Source of the DNA: Streptomyces sp. AV19 | GTDB taxonomy: Bacteria > Actinomycetota > Actinomycetes > Streptomycetales > Streptomycetaceae | Assembly: GCF_015999245.1 (NCBI RefSeq) | Contig: NZ_JAEAMR010000009.1 | Span: 117,459-162,747, forward strand | DNA length: 45,289 nucleotides | Direction of reading: 5' to 3' | Part shown: in pieces, positions 1 through 7,550 of the stretch | How positions within the stretch are numbered: position 1 is the first letter of the stretch | Layout of the letters: each line of letters begins with the position of its first letter | Program-made: the position numbers and the translations under genes | The notes under the pieces: model-generated | Databases searched by the model: none | Seen by the model: the letters and a program-made list of their open reading frames with translations, nothing else | Told to the model about the DNA's origin: nothing

Positions 1-100
1 CGGCGCCGAGGAGGTGACCGGAGGCGATGCGGAAGAGCAGCGCGTAGCCGATCTGACCGGCCGCGCCGGTGACGGTGACATTGACGGGAGTGCGGGTCAT
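1..100 (-). CDS. mdh: Malate dehydrogenase, N-terminal end only (runs off the window)
   Basis: The minus strand from base 100 reads MTRTPVNVTVTGAAGQIGYA and continues LLFRIASGHLLGA, the NAD-binding start of actinobacterial malate dehydrogenase with its GAAGQIGY Rossmann glycine motif. The enzyme interconverts malate and oxaloacetate in the TCA cycle. Only 33 codons are visible and the rest lies left of base 1. An AGGAG ribosome site sits 6 bases before the ATG. A second copy of the same 100 bases, differing only at base 56 (a synonymous change), lies at 1557-1656 but is truncated, so this copy is the candidate for the intact gene. Its upstream DNA differs from that of the second copy, so it uses a different promoter. 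Confidence 0.85.
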   Translation of the reverse strand, partial: MTRTPVNVTVTGAAGQIGYALLFRIASGHLLGA

Positions 101-724
101 GAAAGCTCCTGCGGGAACCGGGGCCGAGCGGCCTGGCCGTGTGTGAGGATCTCCTCAGCCGTTACTTTCGATCACTTGGGTTCCCTCGGCCAAGTCGGTG
201 ATGCCCTCATTTATGGGGTCATAGAAAAGCTTTATGCAACCCCCAGGTTGGGACACCGTAACGAGTGTTCGGTTCCTGAGCGTTGTGACGTGGACCTCTT
301 GGATCGATTGTGCAGTGGTGAACGGATAGTTAAGGGATCATGTGCGCGAATATCCCTGTTTAAAGTGCCCAGAAAATGGCGGAGTTGATGGTATGGGGAA
401 TTGTGGCTGCTGATCGGGTGGCGGTAGCCATCCTAAAGATCATTACTGAGTTCGGGCGACCGTTCAGCCGTTTGTTCCGCCTTGACCCCGCGAAGGATGG
501 GGCAGTGAACGGTCGGATGCGCACGACGCTTGGGCCACGCACCATGACATCTGTTATGACAACCTTCGACTCCCCCGGAGTCAACCTTCGGCAGAGATCG
601 TCCTCTTTCGTCTCACCTAGCCTTTTGAGCTATGGAGTCACCCACTGTGTCGGCCTGGCTCTCCCCATCGCGGTCGGCCCGGACGTGTCCAGCACGGCCC
701 ATATCCCGACGAAAGGTCCGCACG
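101..724. other. Lower-GC intergenic region between mdh and the copper lipoprotein
   Basis: This 624-base stretch holds no convincing gene. It is visibly more AT-rich than the rest of the window, especially around 195-260 and 340-440. It should hold the promoters of mdh (minus) and of the lipoprotein (plus). An inverted repeat with arms ACTTGG (174-179) and CCAAGT (190-195) lies 75-95 bases upstream of the mdh start and could be an operator. Short open frames here have no ribosome site or recognisable product. Confidence 0.5.
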
Positions 725-1237
725 GTGCCTCGAACCGCAACGCGCACTGCCCGTCTCGCCCCCGCCATCTGTGTTCTCGCTGCTGCGGCGCTTGCCCTGA
801 CCGGATGCGGTGGCAGTTCGAAGGACAGCACCGGCGCGAAGAACCGGACATCCTCCTCTGCGGTTTCCCAGGAACGGCTTCATATCTCCGGTGCCTACAT
901 CCCGGAGCCGGCCATGGGTATGGCCGGCGGCTTTATGTCGATCGAGAACAACAGCAGCATGGCCGACCGTCTGCAGTCTGTCGGTGCCGACTTCGCCGAA
1001 AAGGCCCAACTGCACGAGACCGTCGGCAACGAGATGCATCAGGTTTCCGCTCTCGGTATCCCGGCCCACGGCCGGCTCGAACTCAAGCACGGCGGGAACC
1101 ACATCATGTTCATGGGATTGAAGAAGAAGCTGAAGACGGGGGATTCTGTCGTCCTCACGCTGCACTTCGCAGACTCGCCGGACATCGAGCTCAACGTCCC
1201 GGTCAAGGACAAGACCTACCAGCCCCGCAAGAGATGA
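725..1237 (+). CDS. PCu(A)C-family copper chaperone lipoprotein (DUF461)
   Basis: A predicted 170-residue lipoprotein. I chose GTG 725 because AAAGG precedes it by about 8 bases and the reading then begins with an Arg-rich n-region, a hydrophobic core and the lipobox LTGC. The mature part carries the family's metal signature: AQLHETVGNEMHQV, then about 20 residues later HIMFMGL, supplying His and Met ligands for Cu(I). Relatives are extracytoplasmic proteins that hand copper to the CuA centre of cytochrome c oxidase. The usual Sco1/SenC or YcnI-like neighbours are absent. The stop overlaps the next start (ATGA). It sits in the lower-GC segment between the two mdh 5' copies, which suggests an insertion. 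The family call is solid; the copper role is inferred from the family. Confidence 0.85.
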   Translation: MPRTATRTARLAPAICVLAAAALALTGCGGSSKDSTGAKNRTSSSAVSQERLHISGAYIPEPAMGMAGGFMSIENNSSMADRLQSVGADFAEKAQLHETVGNEMHQVSALGIPAHGRLELKHGGNHIMFMGLKKKLKTGDSVVLTLHFADSPDIELNVPVKDKTYQPRKR

Positions 1238-1371
1238 ACTCATCGATGGCCCAGGAGGCTCCGGCCATGGTGAGCGCGGTGCTGTCCATCGGTGCGTACT
1301 CCCTGTTGGCTGGTGCTGCCGTGTGCCTCTGGTGCTGCGCGGTCTCTTTGCGGCTCAGGCCTGGGCAGTAG
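1234..1371 (+). CDS. Small Cys-containing membrane peptide, 45 residues
   Basis: It starts at an ATG overlapping the stop of the copper lipoprotein by four bases, so translation is probably coupled. The peptide has a short polar start, one hydrophobic segment (about residues 14-38) containing AAVCLWCCAV, and a basic tail ending RLRPGQ. The cluster of three cysteines in the membrane segment, next to a copper chaperone, suggests metal or redox work, but I recognise no family. An alternative is that this is non-coding read-through; the overlap and the clean single-span profile argue for a gene. Confidence 0.5.
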   Translation: MNSSMAQEAPAMVSAVLSIGAYSLLAGAAVCLWCCAVSLRLRPGQ

Positions 1372-1545
1372 CACTGTGCAGTGCTGTTCCTGGTGGGTGC
1401 GGCCTTGGGGGCATCTCGCGCCGCCCTGGGCGTTTGTCACGCCGAGCGTGCGCCCTGAGCTGAACTGGGTTTCGTAGCGGCCCTGAAGCCAGGCTTGATC
1501 GCGGGCCTTGTCCCCGAAAGTTGGACACGGATTATGCGGCTTGTG

Positions 1546-1656
1546 TCAGCGTAACTCGGCGCCGAGGAGGTGACCGGAGGCGATGCGGAAGAGCAGCGCG
1601 TAGCCGATCTGGCCGGCCGCGCCGGTGACGGTGACATTGACGGGAGTGCGGGTCAT
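1546..1656 (-). pseudogene. mdh: Truncated second copy of the malate dehydrogenase 5' end
   Basis: Bases 1557-1656 match bases 1-100 at 99 of 100 positions. The copy keeps an ATG and an AGGAGA ribosome site, encodes MTRTPVNVTVTGAAGQIGYA and about 13 more mdh residues, then leaves homology after GHLLGA and stops at 1546. Homology ends at a sharp junction near 1556. Beyond it lies about 175 bases with no gene, including a GTGTCCAACTTTCGGGGACA string (minus strand) that looks like a mobile-element end, although no transposase is present. The DNA upstream of this copy leads straight into the next conserved gene, so this may be the original mdh promoter, now left driving a fragment. Confidence 0.8.
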
Positions 1657-1797
1657 GGCGTCTCCTGCTGCGAACTGGGGTGGGTGTCCCTGCCCATGTT
1701 GTCCGGACCTCTCTCGGTATCAAGAGATCCGGGCGTCAGGCTATCCGACGGGGCCCGCCCCGTATCCCCGAACCCGTGTGGGACGCCTCACCTGGGG

Positions 1798-2850
1798 CTA
1801 CGGCATGCGCGGCACGGTGCAGCCCTGCTCTCCGGAACTCAGCACGGCGCAGGCCGTGGCCTCGCCCGGGGCGGAGACGGCGACCATCGTGCTGTGGCCG
1901 TCGGCGCCGCGCTCCACGCGCCCCGCCCCGCTGCCCGTGGCGGCGCTGACGCGCAGGGCGTCGCCCGGGGCGCCCTGGGTCATCCGCGCCCAGGCGGCCT
2001 TGCAGGTGCCGCTGTAACGGACCTCCAGATAGGACGTGCCGACGGTGGCCGAACCGGCCGTCGTCGCGTGCTGCCCGCCGCAGCCCATGGTCTCCGGGTC
2101 CTTGCCGGTGCACCCGGCGCCCGTGCACCCGACACCCGTGGGCAGGGCGGCGGCCGGATTCCCCGCCGAGGGGAGGGCGGCCAGCGGCGTGGGCCGCTTC
2201 GCGCCGACCGGCCCGCTGCCGAGCAGCAGCACGGCGGCGACGGCGACGAGCAGGGTGCCGACGGCGCCGGCGGTGAACAGCAGGGCGGTGTGGCGGCCGC
2301 GTCCCGCCCGGCGGGGAGGGCGGCGACGATGCCCCGCGTCCATGGGGATGGCCTTCGCCCGGACGTCCACCCCGTCGTCGCGCGCCGACGCGGGAGGCGG
2401 GGGCGGCGCTTCGGGCCGGGACGGCGGCGGCAGTACCGACGCCTCGTCAACCCCCTCCGCCCCGAGCGCGACCGCCGCCCGCTTCTCCAGCGACGTGGGC
2501 GCCGGCGCGGTCGCGACGCCCAGCGCCGCCTTCGCCTCGGCGACCCGGACGGCCTCCATCGTCACGTCGTGCCGCAGCTCCGACCGGCTCCAGGCCCGCT
2601 CGGCCAGCTCCCACAGCGTGCCCAGGTGGCCCACGTCGATGCCCGTCGCCTCGGCGAGCGCCTCGGCGGCGCCGCGCGGCGGCAGCAGCCGGCCGTTGAG
2701 GTAGCGCTCCCACGACGTCTTGCTGTACCCGGTGCGGTCCGCGACCGCGCCGATCCCCAGCCCGCTGCGCTCCACGATCCTGCGCAACTGTTCGGCGAAC
2801 TCCCGCACCTGCGGGTCGAGTTCCTCCGGCAACGCTCTCCAACGCGGCAT
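1798..2850 (-). CDS. Membrane-anchored helix-turn-helix protein with DUF2690-like outer domain (paralogue 1)
   Basis: A 350-residue protein. The Xre-like helix-turn-helix spans about residues 10-75 and carries TGYSKTSWERYLNGR. A Pro-rich linker follows, then one membrane span (about 188-212) and a C-terminal region with VGCTGAGCTGKDPETMGC, the Cys pattern of DUF2690. The layout is that of a cytoplasmic DNA- or protein-binding head tied to an outside domain, as in RodZ-type proteins, so a wall-sensing role is possible but is inference. The start MPRW is preceded by GGGGGAGGGGCC. It is one of three tandem paralogues, separated from the other two by about 390 bases. Its seventh codon is TTG where paralogue 3 has TTA. 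Confidence 0.8.
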   Translation of the reverse strand: MPRWRALPEELDPQVREFAEQLRRIVERSGLGIGAVADRTGYSKTSWERYLNGRLLPPRGAAEALAEATGIDVGHLGTLWELAERAWSRSELRHDVTMEAVRVAEAKAALGVATAPAPTSLEKRAAVALGAEGVDEASVLPPPSRPEAPPPPPASARDDGVDVRAKAIPMDAGHRRRPPRRAGRGRHTALLFTAGAVGTLLVAVAAVLLLGSGPVGAKRPTPLAALPSAGNPAAALPTGVGCTGAGCTGKDPETMGCGGQHATTAGSATVGTSYLEVRYSGTCKAAWARMTQGAPGDALRVSAATGSGAGRVERGADGHSTMVAVSAPGEATACAVLSSGEQGCTVPRMP

Positions 2851-3243
2851 GGCCCCTCCCCCATCGTCCCCCTGCGTACCGCGGTGCTACCCAGGGGATG
2901 CCATGAATCAGCGTGTCAGTTCCCCACGAGCGGGCGCATCGGGGCGTTCGGGGTTGGTCCATGCCCCCGGGCGCACGCCCCTGCGGCCGTCGGTCACCCG
3001 TCCACGCCGGGCGACGACCGCCGGAACACCCCCCGCCGGACGGATTCCGGCAGCGGCCGCCCTTTGGCAGCGGGCGCCTCCTGGTACGGGACCGTGACGC
3101 CGCATGTGACCTCGTACCGGAACTGTCCGCTCCGCGTCACAAGCCCCGCCCCGACCTTGATCGGGAAAGCGGCCCTTCAGGATCCTCTTCGGGGAGCGGC
3201 GGCCCGTCCCCCCACGGGGGTGGAGGACGGGCCGCTCGCTCGC
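2851..3243. other. Intergenic region between HTH paralogues 1 and 2
   Basis: About 390 bases with no credible gene. The left part must hold the promoter of paralogue 1. The right end holds the terminator hairpin of paralogue 2, listed separately. No other structure was noticed. Confidence 0.5.
3199..3235 (-). terminator. GC hairpin terminator after HTH paralogue 2
   Basis: Perfect 11-base arms GCGGCCCGTCC (3199-3209) and GGACGGGCCGC (3225-3235) lie just beyond the minus-strand stop at 3244. The same arm sequence recurs in the terminator at 5103-5142. Confidence 0.75.
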
Positions 3244-4059
3244 TCACTCCTCCTTGGAGGGCGCGAAACACTCCCGCCCCCCGTCCGCGCCCTCGAAGCA
3301 CACCCGCGCCGCACGCGGCTCCGCCGTCACCGTCATCGCCGTCGAGAGGTACACCTCGGTGTCCCGTTGACCCGCGGCCCGCACCCGCTTGGGGTCGGCG
3401 CCCGGCACCGACAGCTCGACCCGGTCGCCGATCCGCAGATGGCTGGCCTTCGCCCACACGGCCCCGCACTTCTCGGCGTACCGGACGGCGATCTCCTGCC
3501 CGCCGGCCAGCCGGCGCCGCTCCAGCGTCACCGCCATGCCCTGCGCGCCGCACCCCATCTCCTGGGGATCCGCACCCTCGCAGTCGGCCCCCGCGCACCC
3601 GGGCGCCCAGGACTGCGGATAGGAGGCGACGGCCGCCGGACTGCCGGCCCCGCCGCCCGCGTCCCGCCCCGCGACCAGGAACAGCAGCACCGCGGTGACG
3701 GCGAGGACGACGGCGGTGCCGGACACGACGTACGTCCGCACCGGCCGCCGGGCGGAACCTTCCGCCGCAGCCTCGACAGACGGACGCTCCGGCACGCCCG
3801 ACCGCCCGCTCCACCGCTGCTCGGCCAGGTCCCACAGCGCCACCAGCCGCCCCGCCGGCTCGTCCGCCAGGCCGCAGAGCGCCTCGACCGCCTGCCGGGG
3901 CGGCAGCTTCTTGCCGTTGAGGTAGCGCTCCCACGAGGACTTGCTGTACGGCGTGCGCCCGGCGAGCGCGACCAGGCTCAACCCCGTGCGCTCCCGCAGC
4001 GCGCGCAGCTCCGCGGCGAGCGCCGCGCACTCCGCCGGCGGCGGCCGGTCACCGCTCAC
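3244..4059 (-). CDS. Membrane-anchored helix-turn-helix protein with DUF2690-like outer domain (paralogue 2)
   Basis: A 271-residue protein starting at GTG 4059, which overlaps the stop of the upstream paralogue by four bases (GTGA), so the two are translationally coupled. The helix-turn-helix (about residues 8-75) contains TPYSKSSWERYLNGK. A membrane span lies near 110-130, followed by a DUF2690-like domain with APGCAGADCEGADPQEMGC and two further cysteines. The open frame continues upstream of GTG 4059, but that extension is only the out-of-frame shadow of the next gene. The role is unknown; family membership suggests a membrane-tethered regulator or wall-associated protein. Confidence 0.8.
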   Translation of the reverse strand: MSGDRPPPAECAALAAELRALRERTGLSLVALAGRTPYSKSSWERYLNGKKLPPRQAVEALCGLADEPAGRLVALWDLAEQRWSGRSGVPERPSVEAAAEGSARRPVRTYVVSGTAVVLAVTAVLLFLVAGRDAGGGAGSPAAVASYPQSWAPGCAGADCEGADPQEMGCGAQGMAVTLERRRLAGGQEIAVRYAEKCGAVWAKASHLRIGDRVELSVPGADPKRVRAAGQRDTEVYLSTAMTVTAEPRAARVCFEGADGGRECFAPSKEE

Positions 4060-4793
4060 CGCCGCAGCTCCGCCCAGGTGTCCGGCCCGACGATGCCGTC
4101 CACGACCAGGTTCCGGTCCTTCTGGAAGTCCTGCGCCGCGGCCTTGGACTTCGGGCCGTACGAGCCGTCGATCAGTCCCGGGTCGTGGCCGTGGTGCCGC
4201 AGGAGGCACTGCGCCTCCAGCACCTCCCACCCGGAACTCTTGAGGTCCATGAGCACGCTGCGGGTCGGGCTGTAGCCCGCGCGCAGCTCCCCGTCCTCGC
4301 GCCGCACCTCGCAGGGGCGGGAGCGGCCCTGGACGAAGACGAACGGGCTCGGCGCCGTCCCGCCCGGCGCGCCGCCGCCCCCGTCGTCGCCCTGCCAGGG
4401 CCGCGCGATCAGCAGCCCGGCGGCCAGGGCGACGACCAGCACCGTGACCGCGCCGGCGACCACCAGGGCGCGCGACGGAATCCGCCGCGCGCCCGCGGGC
4501 GCGGCCGGCTCCTGCGCGGGCCAGGCCGCGGCGGCGAGTTCGTGCAGCACCAGCAGCCGGACCGGGTCCGTGGCACAGACCCGCGCCAGCTCCTCGACGG
4601 CGTCCCGCGGCGGCAGTTGGCGGCCGTTGAGGTAACGCTCCCAGGAGGAGCGGCTGTACGAGGTCTTGGCCGCGAGCGCGGCCAGACTCAGCCCGCTGCG
4701 GTCCTTCAACCGTCTCAGCTGTACGACGAATTGGGCCGCCTGTTCGTCGAGCGAGGCCGGTAATTCCTTCCAACGCGGCATGTTCCACCCCAT
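4056..4793 (-). CDS. Membrane-anchored helix-turn-helix protein with peptidoglycan-binding-like domain (paralogue 3)
   Basis: A 245-residue protein from ATG 4793 (MGWNMPRW); the in-frame ATG 4781 (MPRW), aligned with paralogue 1, is the alternative. The helix-turn-helix carries TSYSRSSWERYLNGR and a membrane span follows near residues 105-128. The outer domain differs from its sisters: LIDGSYGPKSKAAAQDFQ and VDGIVGPDTWAEL are the signature of the PG_binding_1 peptidoglycan-binding fold. Codon 7 after MPRW's Met is TTA (complement of 4761-4763), the only in-frame TTA I noticed in any gene here. In Streptomyces TTA needs the bldA tRNA, so translation may depend on development. The stop overlaps the start of paralogue 2. 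Confidence 0.82.
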   Translation of the reverse strand: MGWNMPRWKELPASLDEQAAQFVVQLRRLKDRSGLSLAALAAKTSYSRSSWERYLNGRQLPPRDAVEELARVCATDPVRLLVLHELAAAAWPAQEPAAPAGARRIPSRALVVAGAVTVLVVALAAGLLIARPWQGDDGGGGAPGGTAPSPFVFVQGRSRPCEVRREDGELRAGYSPTRSVLMDLKSSGWEVLEAQCLLRHHGHDPGLIDGSYGPKSKAAAQDFQKDRNLVVDGIVGPDTWAELRR

Positions 4794-5102
4794 ACGCGTC
4801 TCGTCCCCCGGGGCCACGAGGCCCTTCTGCCGCACATCATGGCGACGCGCGAGCAACGAATCCCGCGCCGGGCGGCGGGGGCCGTGAGTTTCGGCCACGG
4901 CCGCCGCGGCCCACCCTGTCCCACGGCGGCAGCACCGCCCGCGCCGTCCCCGCAGCTCAGCGCGTGGGACGTCCCGCGATGACCCAAGCGGGGGCGGACT
5001 CCTGGCAGTTGGGGATGTGGCGCATCACAGTCTGTGCTGTGGGCCGGGCGGCGCGGTCCACCCCGCGCCGCCCTCGTGGGCCACGGGGGAAACGGGGGAA
5101 AG

Positions 5103-5142
5103 CCGCGGCCCGTCCTCCCGCGGGGGAGAGGACGGGCCGCGG
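5103..5142 (-). terminator. GC hairpin terminator after the folD-DUF3017 operon
   Basis: Perfect 13-base arms CCGCGGCCCGTCC (5103-5115) and GGACGGGCCGCGG (5130-5142) lie just past the minus-strand stop at 5167. The arm core is identical to that of the terminator at 3199-3235. Confidence 0.8.
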
Positions 5143-5166
5143 ATCCGGATCACCGTGAGCGAACGG

Positions 5167-5802
5167 CTAGTTGACCGTGAAGTGGAGCACGTCGTCCAGG
5201 AACGGGATCTTCAGCCAGGCGTGCGGCTGGGCCATCAGCGCCAGCAGCAGGATCGCCAGCCCCAGCCCGCCGTAGGTGAACATGTCGGTGAAGCGCGAGC
5301 GCACGGCCAGCATGCCCACCGACGGCAGCGTCCAGCGCAGCACCGCGCCGCCGATCAGCGCGATGCCGATCAGCATCGTCCCGATCCGGAACCCGTCCAG
5401 GGCGACGATCAGCAGCCCCAGGCCCGTCAGCCCCAGCACCGCGAGCAGCGGCCACTGCCGCGCGGGGGCCGGGGCGCCCCCGGGCGCGGCCCGCCCGCCG
5501 CCCTCGGGGCGGGCGGTGTCGCGGGTGAACTGGGGGAAACGACGGGAAGTGCGCGGCTTCTTCGCGCCGCCGGGCCTGCCCGCTCCGGCCTGCTTGCCCG
5601 CGTTGCCCGGGGCACCCGGCTTGCCCGCGTCGCCACGGGCGTCCGGGGCGTCCGCACCGCCGGAATTCCCCCGGGCCTGCGGGGCGCGCGGATCACCGGG
5701 CGCGCCCGGTGTGCCCGGCTTGCCCGCGCCACCCCGGCCGCCCCCGTCGGCCGCGCCGCCCGAAGCGCCCGACCGGCCGGGCCGGTCCGGCTCAGACCGC
5801 AT
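5167..5802 (-). CDS. DUF3017 membrane protein with Gly/Pro/Ala-rich N-terminus
   Basis: A 211-residue protein. Residues 1-95 are Gly, Pro, Ala and Lys rich with loose collagen-like stretches such as GKPGTPGAPGDP. The C-terminal half has three hydrophobic segments (about 117-135, 140-158 and 175-190), which matches the small DUF3017 family found beside folD in streptomycetes. The start overlaps the folD stop by 11 bases, so the two are cotranscribed and probably coupled. No biochemical function is known to me. Confidence 0.8.
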   Translation of the reverse strand: MRSEPDRPGRSGASGGAADGGGRGGAGKPGTPGAPGDPRAPQARGNSGGADAPDARGDAGKPGAPGNAGKQAGAGRPGGAKKPRTSRRFPQFTRDTARPEGGGRAAPGGAPAPARQWPLLAVLGLTGLGLLIVALDGFRIGTMLIGIALIGGAVLRWTLPSVGMLAVRSRFTDMFTYGGLGLAILLLALMAQPHAWLKIPFLDDVLHFTVN

Positions 5803-6667
5803 CGGCGGCCCGCTCCGCGGCCTGCTGCTCGGCCGCTCCGACGACGTTCACCAGCAGCATCGCGCGGGTCATCGGGCCGACGCCGCCCGGGTTCGGGGAG
5901 AGCCACGCGGCGACCTCGGCGACCCCCGGGTCCACATCGCCCATGATCTTGCCCTCGCCGTCCCGGCTGACACCGACGTCCAGCACGGCGGCGCCCGGCT
6001 TGACGTCCTCGGGCTTGATCAGGTGCCCCACGCCGGCGGCGGCGACGATGATGTCGGCCTGGCGCAGCTGCGCGGAGAGGTCACGGGTGCCGGTGTGGCA
6101 GAGGGTGACCGTGGCGTTCTCGGAACGGCGGGTGAGCAGCAGGCCGATCGAGCGGCCGACGGTGATGCCGCGGCCGACGACCACCACGTGGGCGCCGTTG
6201 ATCTCCACCTTGTGGCGGCGCAGCAGCTCGATGATCCCGTTCGGGGTGCAGGGCAGCGGGCCGGGCTCGTTGAGGACGAGCCGGCCCAGGCTCATCGGGT
6301 GCAGGCCGTCGGCGTCCTTGGCCGGGTCCATCAGTTCCAGCACCCGGTTGGTGTCGATGCCCTTGGGGAGCGGGAGTTGGACGATGTAACCGGTGCAGTC
6401 GGGGTTGTCGTTGAGCTCGCGGACGACCGCCTCGATCTCCTCCTGGGTGGCGGTCGCCGGCAGCTCGCGCTGGATGGAGCCGATGCCGACCTGGGCGCAG
6501 TCGCGGTGCTTGCCGGCCACGTACCACTTGCTGCCGGGGTCGTCGCCGACGAGGAGGGTGCCCAGGCCCGGGGTGATGCCCTTGGCCTTCAGCGCTTCCA
6601 CGCGGGTGGTGAGTTCGGACTTGATCGCGGCCGCGGTGGCCTTGCCATCGAGAATCTGGGCGGTCAT
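5792..6667 (-). CDS. folD: Bifunctional methylenetetrahydrofolate dehydrogenase/cyclohydrolase FolD
   Basis: A 291-residue FolD that converts 5,10-methylene-THF to 10-formyl-THF in the cytoplasm, the one-carbon donor used by PurN and PurH encoded just to the right. Visible motifs are the substrate-site GSKWYVAGKHRDC with the catalytic Lys, VQLPLPKGID, PLPCTPNGII and the dinucleotide-binding VVVVGRGITVGRSIG. I chose ATG 6667, giving the usual length; longer readings only add non-conserved sequence. A Crp-like palindrome lies 73-88 bases upstream. The gene overlaps DUF3017 downstream. Confidence 0.95.
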   Translation of the reverse strand: MTAQILDGKATAAAIKSELTTRVEALKAKGITPGLGTLLVGDDPGSKWYVAGKHRDCAQVGIGSIQRELPATATQEEIEAVVRELNDNPDCTGYIVQLPLPKGIDTNRVLELMDPAKDADGLHPMSLGRLVLNEPGPLPCTPNGIIELLRRHKVEINGAHVVVVGRGITVGRSIGLLLTRRSENATVTLCHTGTRDLSAQLRQADIIVAAAGVGHLIKPEDVKPGAAVLDVGVSRDGEGKIMGDVDPGVAEVAAWLSPNPGGVGPMTRAMLLVNVVGAAEQQAAERAADAV

Positions 6668-6739
6668 GGCTCCATCTTCCTGGATCCGGCGGCGTCCCTT
6701 CCGCTCGGGAGGTCCACCGCCCTGTGTTCGCTCGGTCTG

Positions 6740-6755
6740 CGTGATCACGCTCACG
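6740..6755 (-). promoter_or_regulatory. Crp-like operator upstream of folD
   Basis: The minus strand reads CGTGA-GCGTGA-TCACG, an inverted repeat with 6-base spacing resembling the Crp consensus TGTGA-N6-TCACA. It overlaps a perfect GCGTGATCACGC palindrome (6739-6750). An almost identical site lies upstream of sucC at 15986-16001. Binding is inferred. Confidence 0.5.
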
Positions 6756-6938
6756 GCGCGATCACGGTCGCGCGGCACTTGAACAACGCAGAGGGTATCG
6801 GCTGGACAAAAGTCAATACCGCTACCACGATGAATCGCAGTGCCGCGGGCGGTTACGGGGGGCGAGCCGCTCAGCATGGTCCCTCCGGGATGTCCGCGTC
6901 CGTCCCCGCACGACCGATCACGGAGGATCGCCCCGACC

Positions 6939-7490
6939 ATGAGCTTCGGCGACCAGAACAACCCGTACGGCCAGCCGCCGCAGGCCGCCCCCTACCCGCA
7001 GGGCGGCCAGCCCTACGGGGCGTACCCGCAGCAGGGCGGGTACAGCGGAATGCCGCCGGTGCCCGCCGAGATGCCGGGGGTGACGAAGGCCGCGCGCATC
7101 TTCATGTGGATCATCGCCGTGTCCCACCTCGCCATAGCCGGGATCTACGGCGTGGCGCTCGCCGCCTTCAACGACGTCGTGAAGAACAGCGACGACACGT
7201 CCGTGGACATGGACAAGGTGGCCGACTTCGGCAAGGGCCTCATCGGCTTCCTCGTCGCCCTCGCCGCCGTCTTCGCGGTGATCGGCATCATCCTGGCGCT
7301 GCGCTACGCGAAGGGCGGCAACGGCGTCCGCGTCGGCTCGATCGTCTACGCGTCCTTCGCCATCATCAGCGGCATCGTCAACATCGGTGCGTGGGGCCTC
7401 GGTCTGGTGGTCTTCATCCTGGCGATCCTGACCATCGTCTTCTGCGCCAAGCGCGCGAGCGCCGAGTGGTTCCAGCGCCCGCGCTACTGA
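6939..7490 (+). CDS. Small integral membrane protein with Pro/Gly/Gln/Tyr-rich N-terminus
   Basis: A 183-residue protein from ATG 6939, with CGGAGG 10 bases upstream. The first 45 residues are a disordered PQGGQPYGAYPQQGGY-type tract, probably cytoplasmic. Three or four membrane segments follow (about 52-75, 103-124, 132-155 and 155-172), and the protein ends RASAEWFQRPRY. I do not recognise a characterised family; such proteins are common beside folD and purH in streptomycetes. It is convergent with purH. Confidence 0.8.
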   Translation: MSFGDQNNPYGQPPQAAPYPQGGQPYGAYPQQGGYSGMPPVPAEMPGVTKAARIFMWIIAVSHLAIAGIYGVALAAFNDVVKNSDDTSVDMDKVADFGKGLIGFLVALAAVFAVIGIILALRYAKGGNGVRVGSIVYASFAIISGIVNIGAWGLGLVVFILAILTIVFCAKRASAEWFQRPRY

Positions 7491-7509
7491 GCCGCACCCG
7501 CCCCGGCCC

Positions 7510-7543
7510 GGAGGCCGCACCCCGCACCCGGGGTGCGGCCTCC
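7510..7543. terminator. Bidirectional terminator between the membrane protein gene and purH
   Basis: Perfect 14-base arms GGAGGCCGCACCCC (7510-7523) and GGGGTGCGGCCTCC (7530-7543) enclose a six-base loop and fill the 60-base gap between two convergent stops. Confidence 0.85.
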
Positions 7544-7550
7544 GCCCGTC

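Noticed and set aside
360..584. 74-codon minus-strand frame upstream of the lipoprotein
   Set aside because: No ribosome site, no recognisable motif, and it lies in the likely control region.
1372..1556. Insertion sequence next to the mdh fragment
   Set aside because: GTGTCCAACTTTCGGGGACA looks like a mobile-element end, but no transposase, paired terminal repeat or target duplication was found.
1570..4275. 901-codon plus-strand frame opposite the HTH genes
   Set aside because: It starts inside the mdh fragment antisense and shows only GC-driven composition.
6811..6816. TTGACT as the folD -35 box
   Set aside because: No acceptable -10 hexamer lies 16-19 bases downstream on the minus strand.
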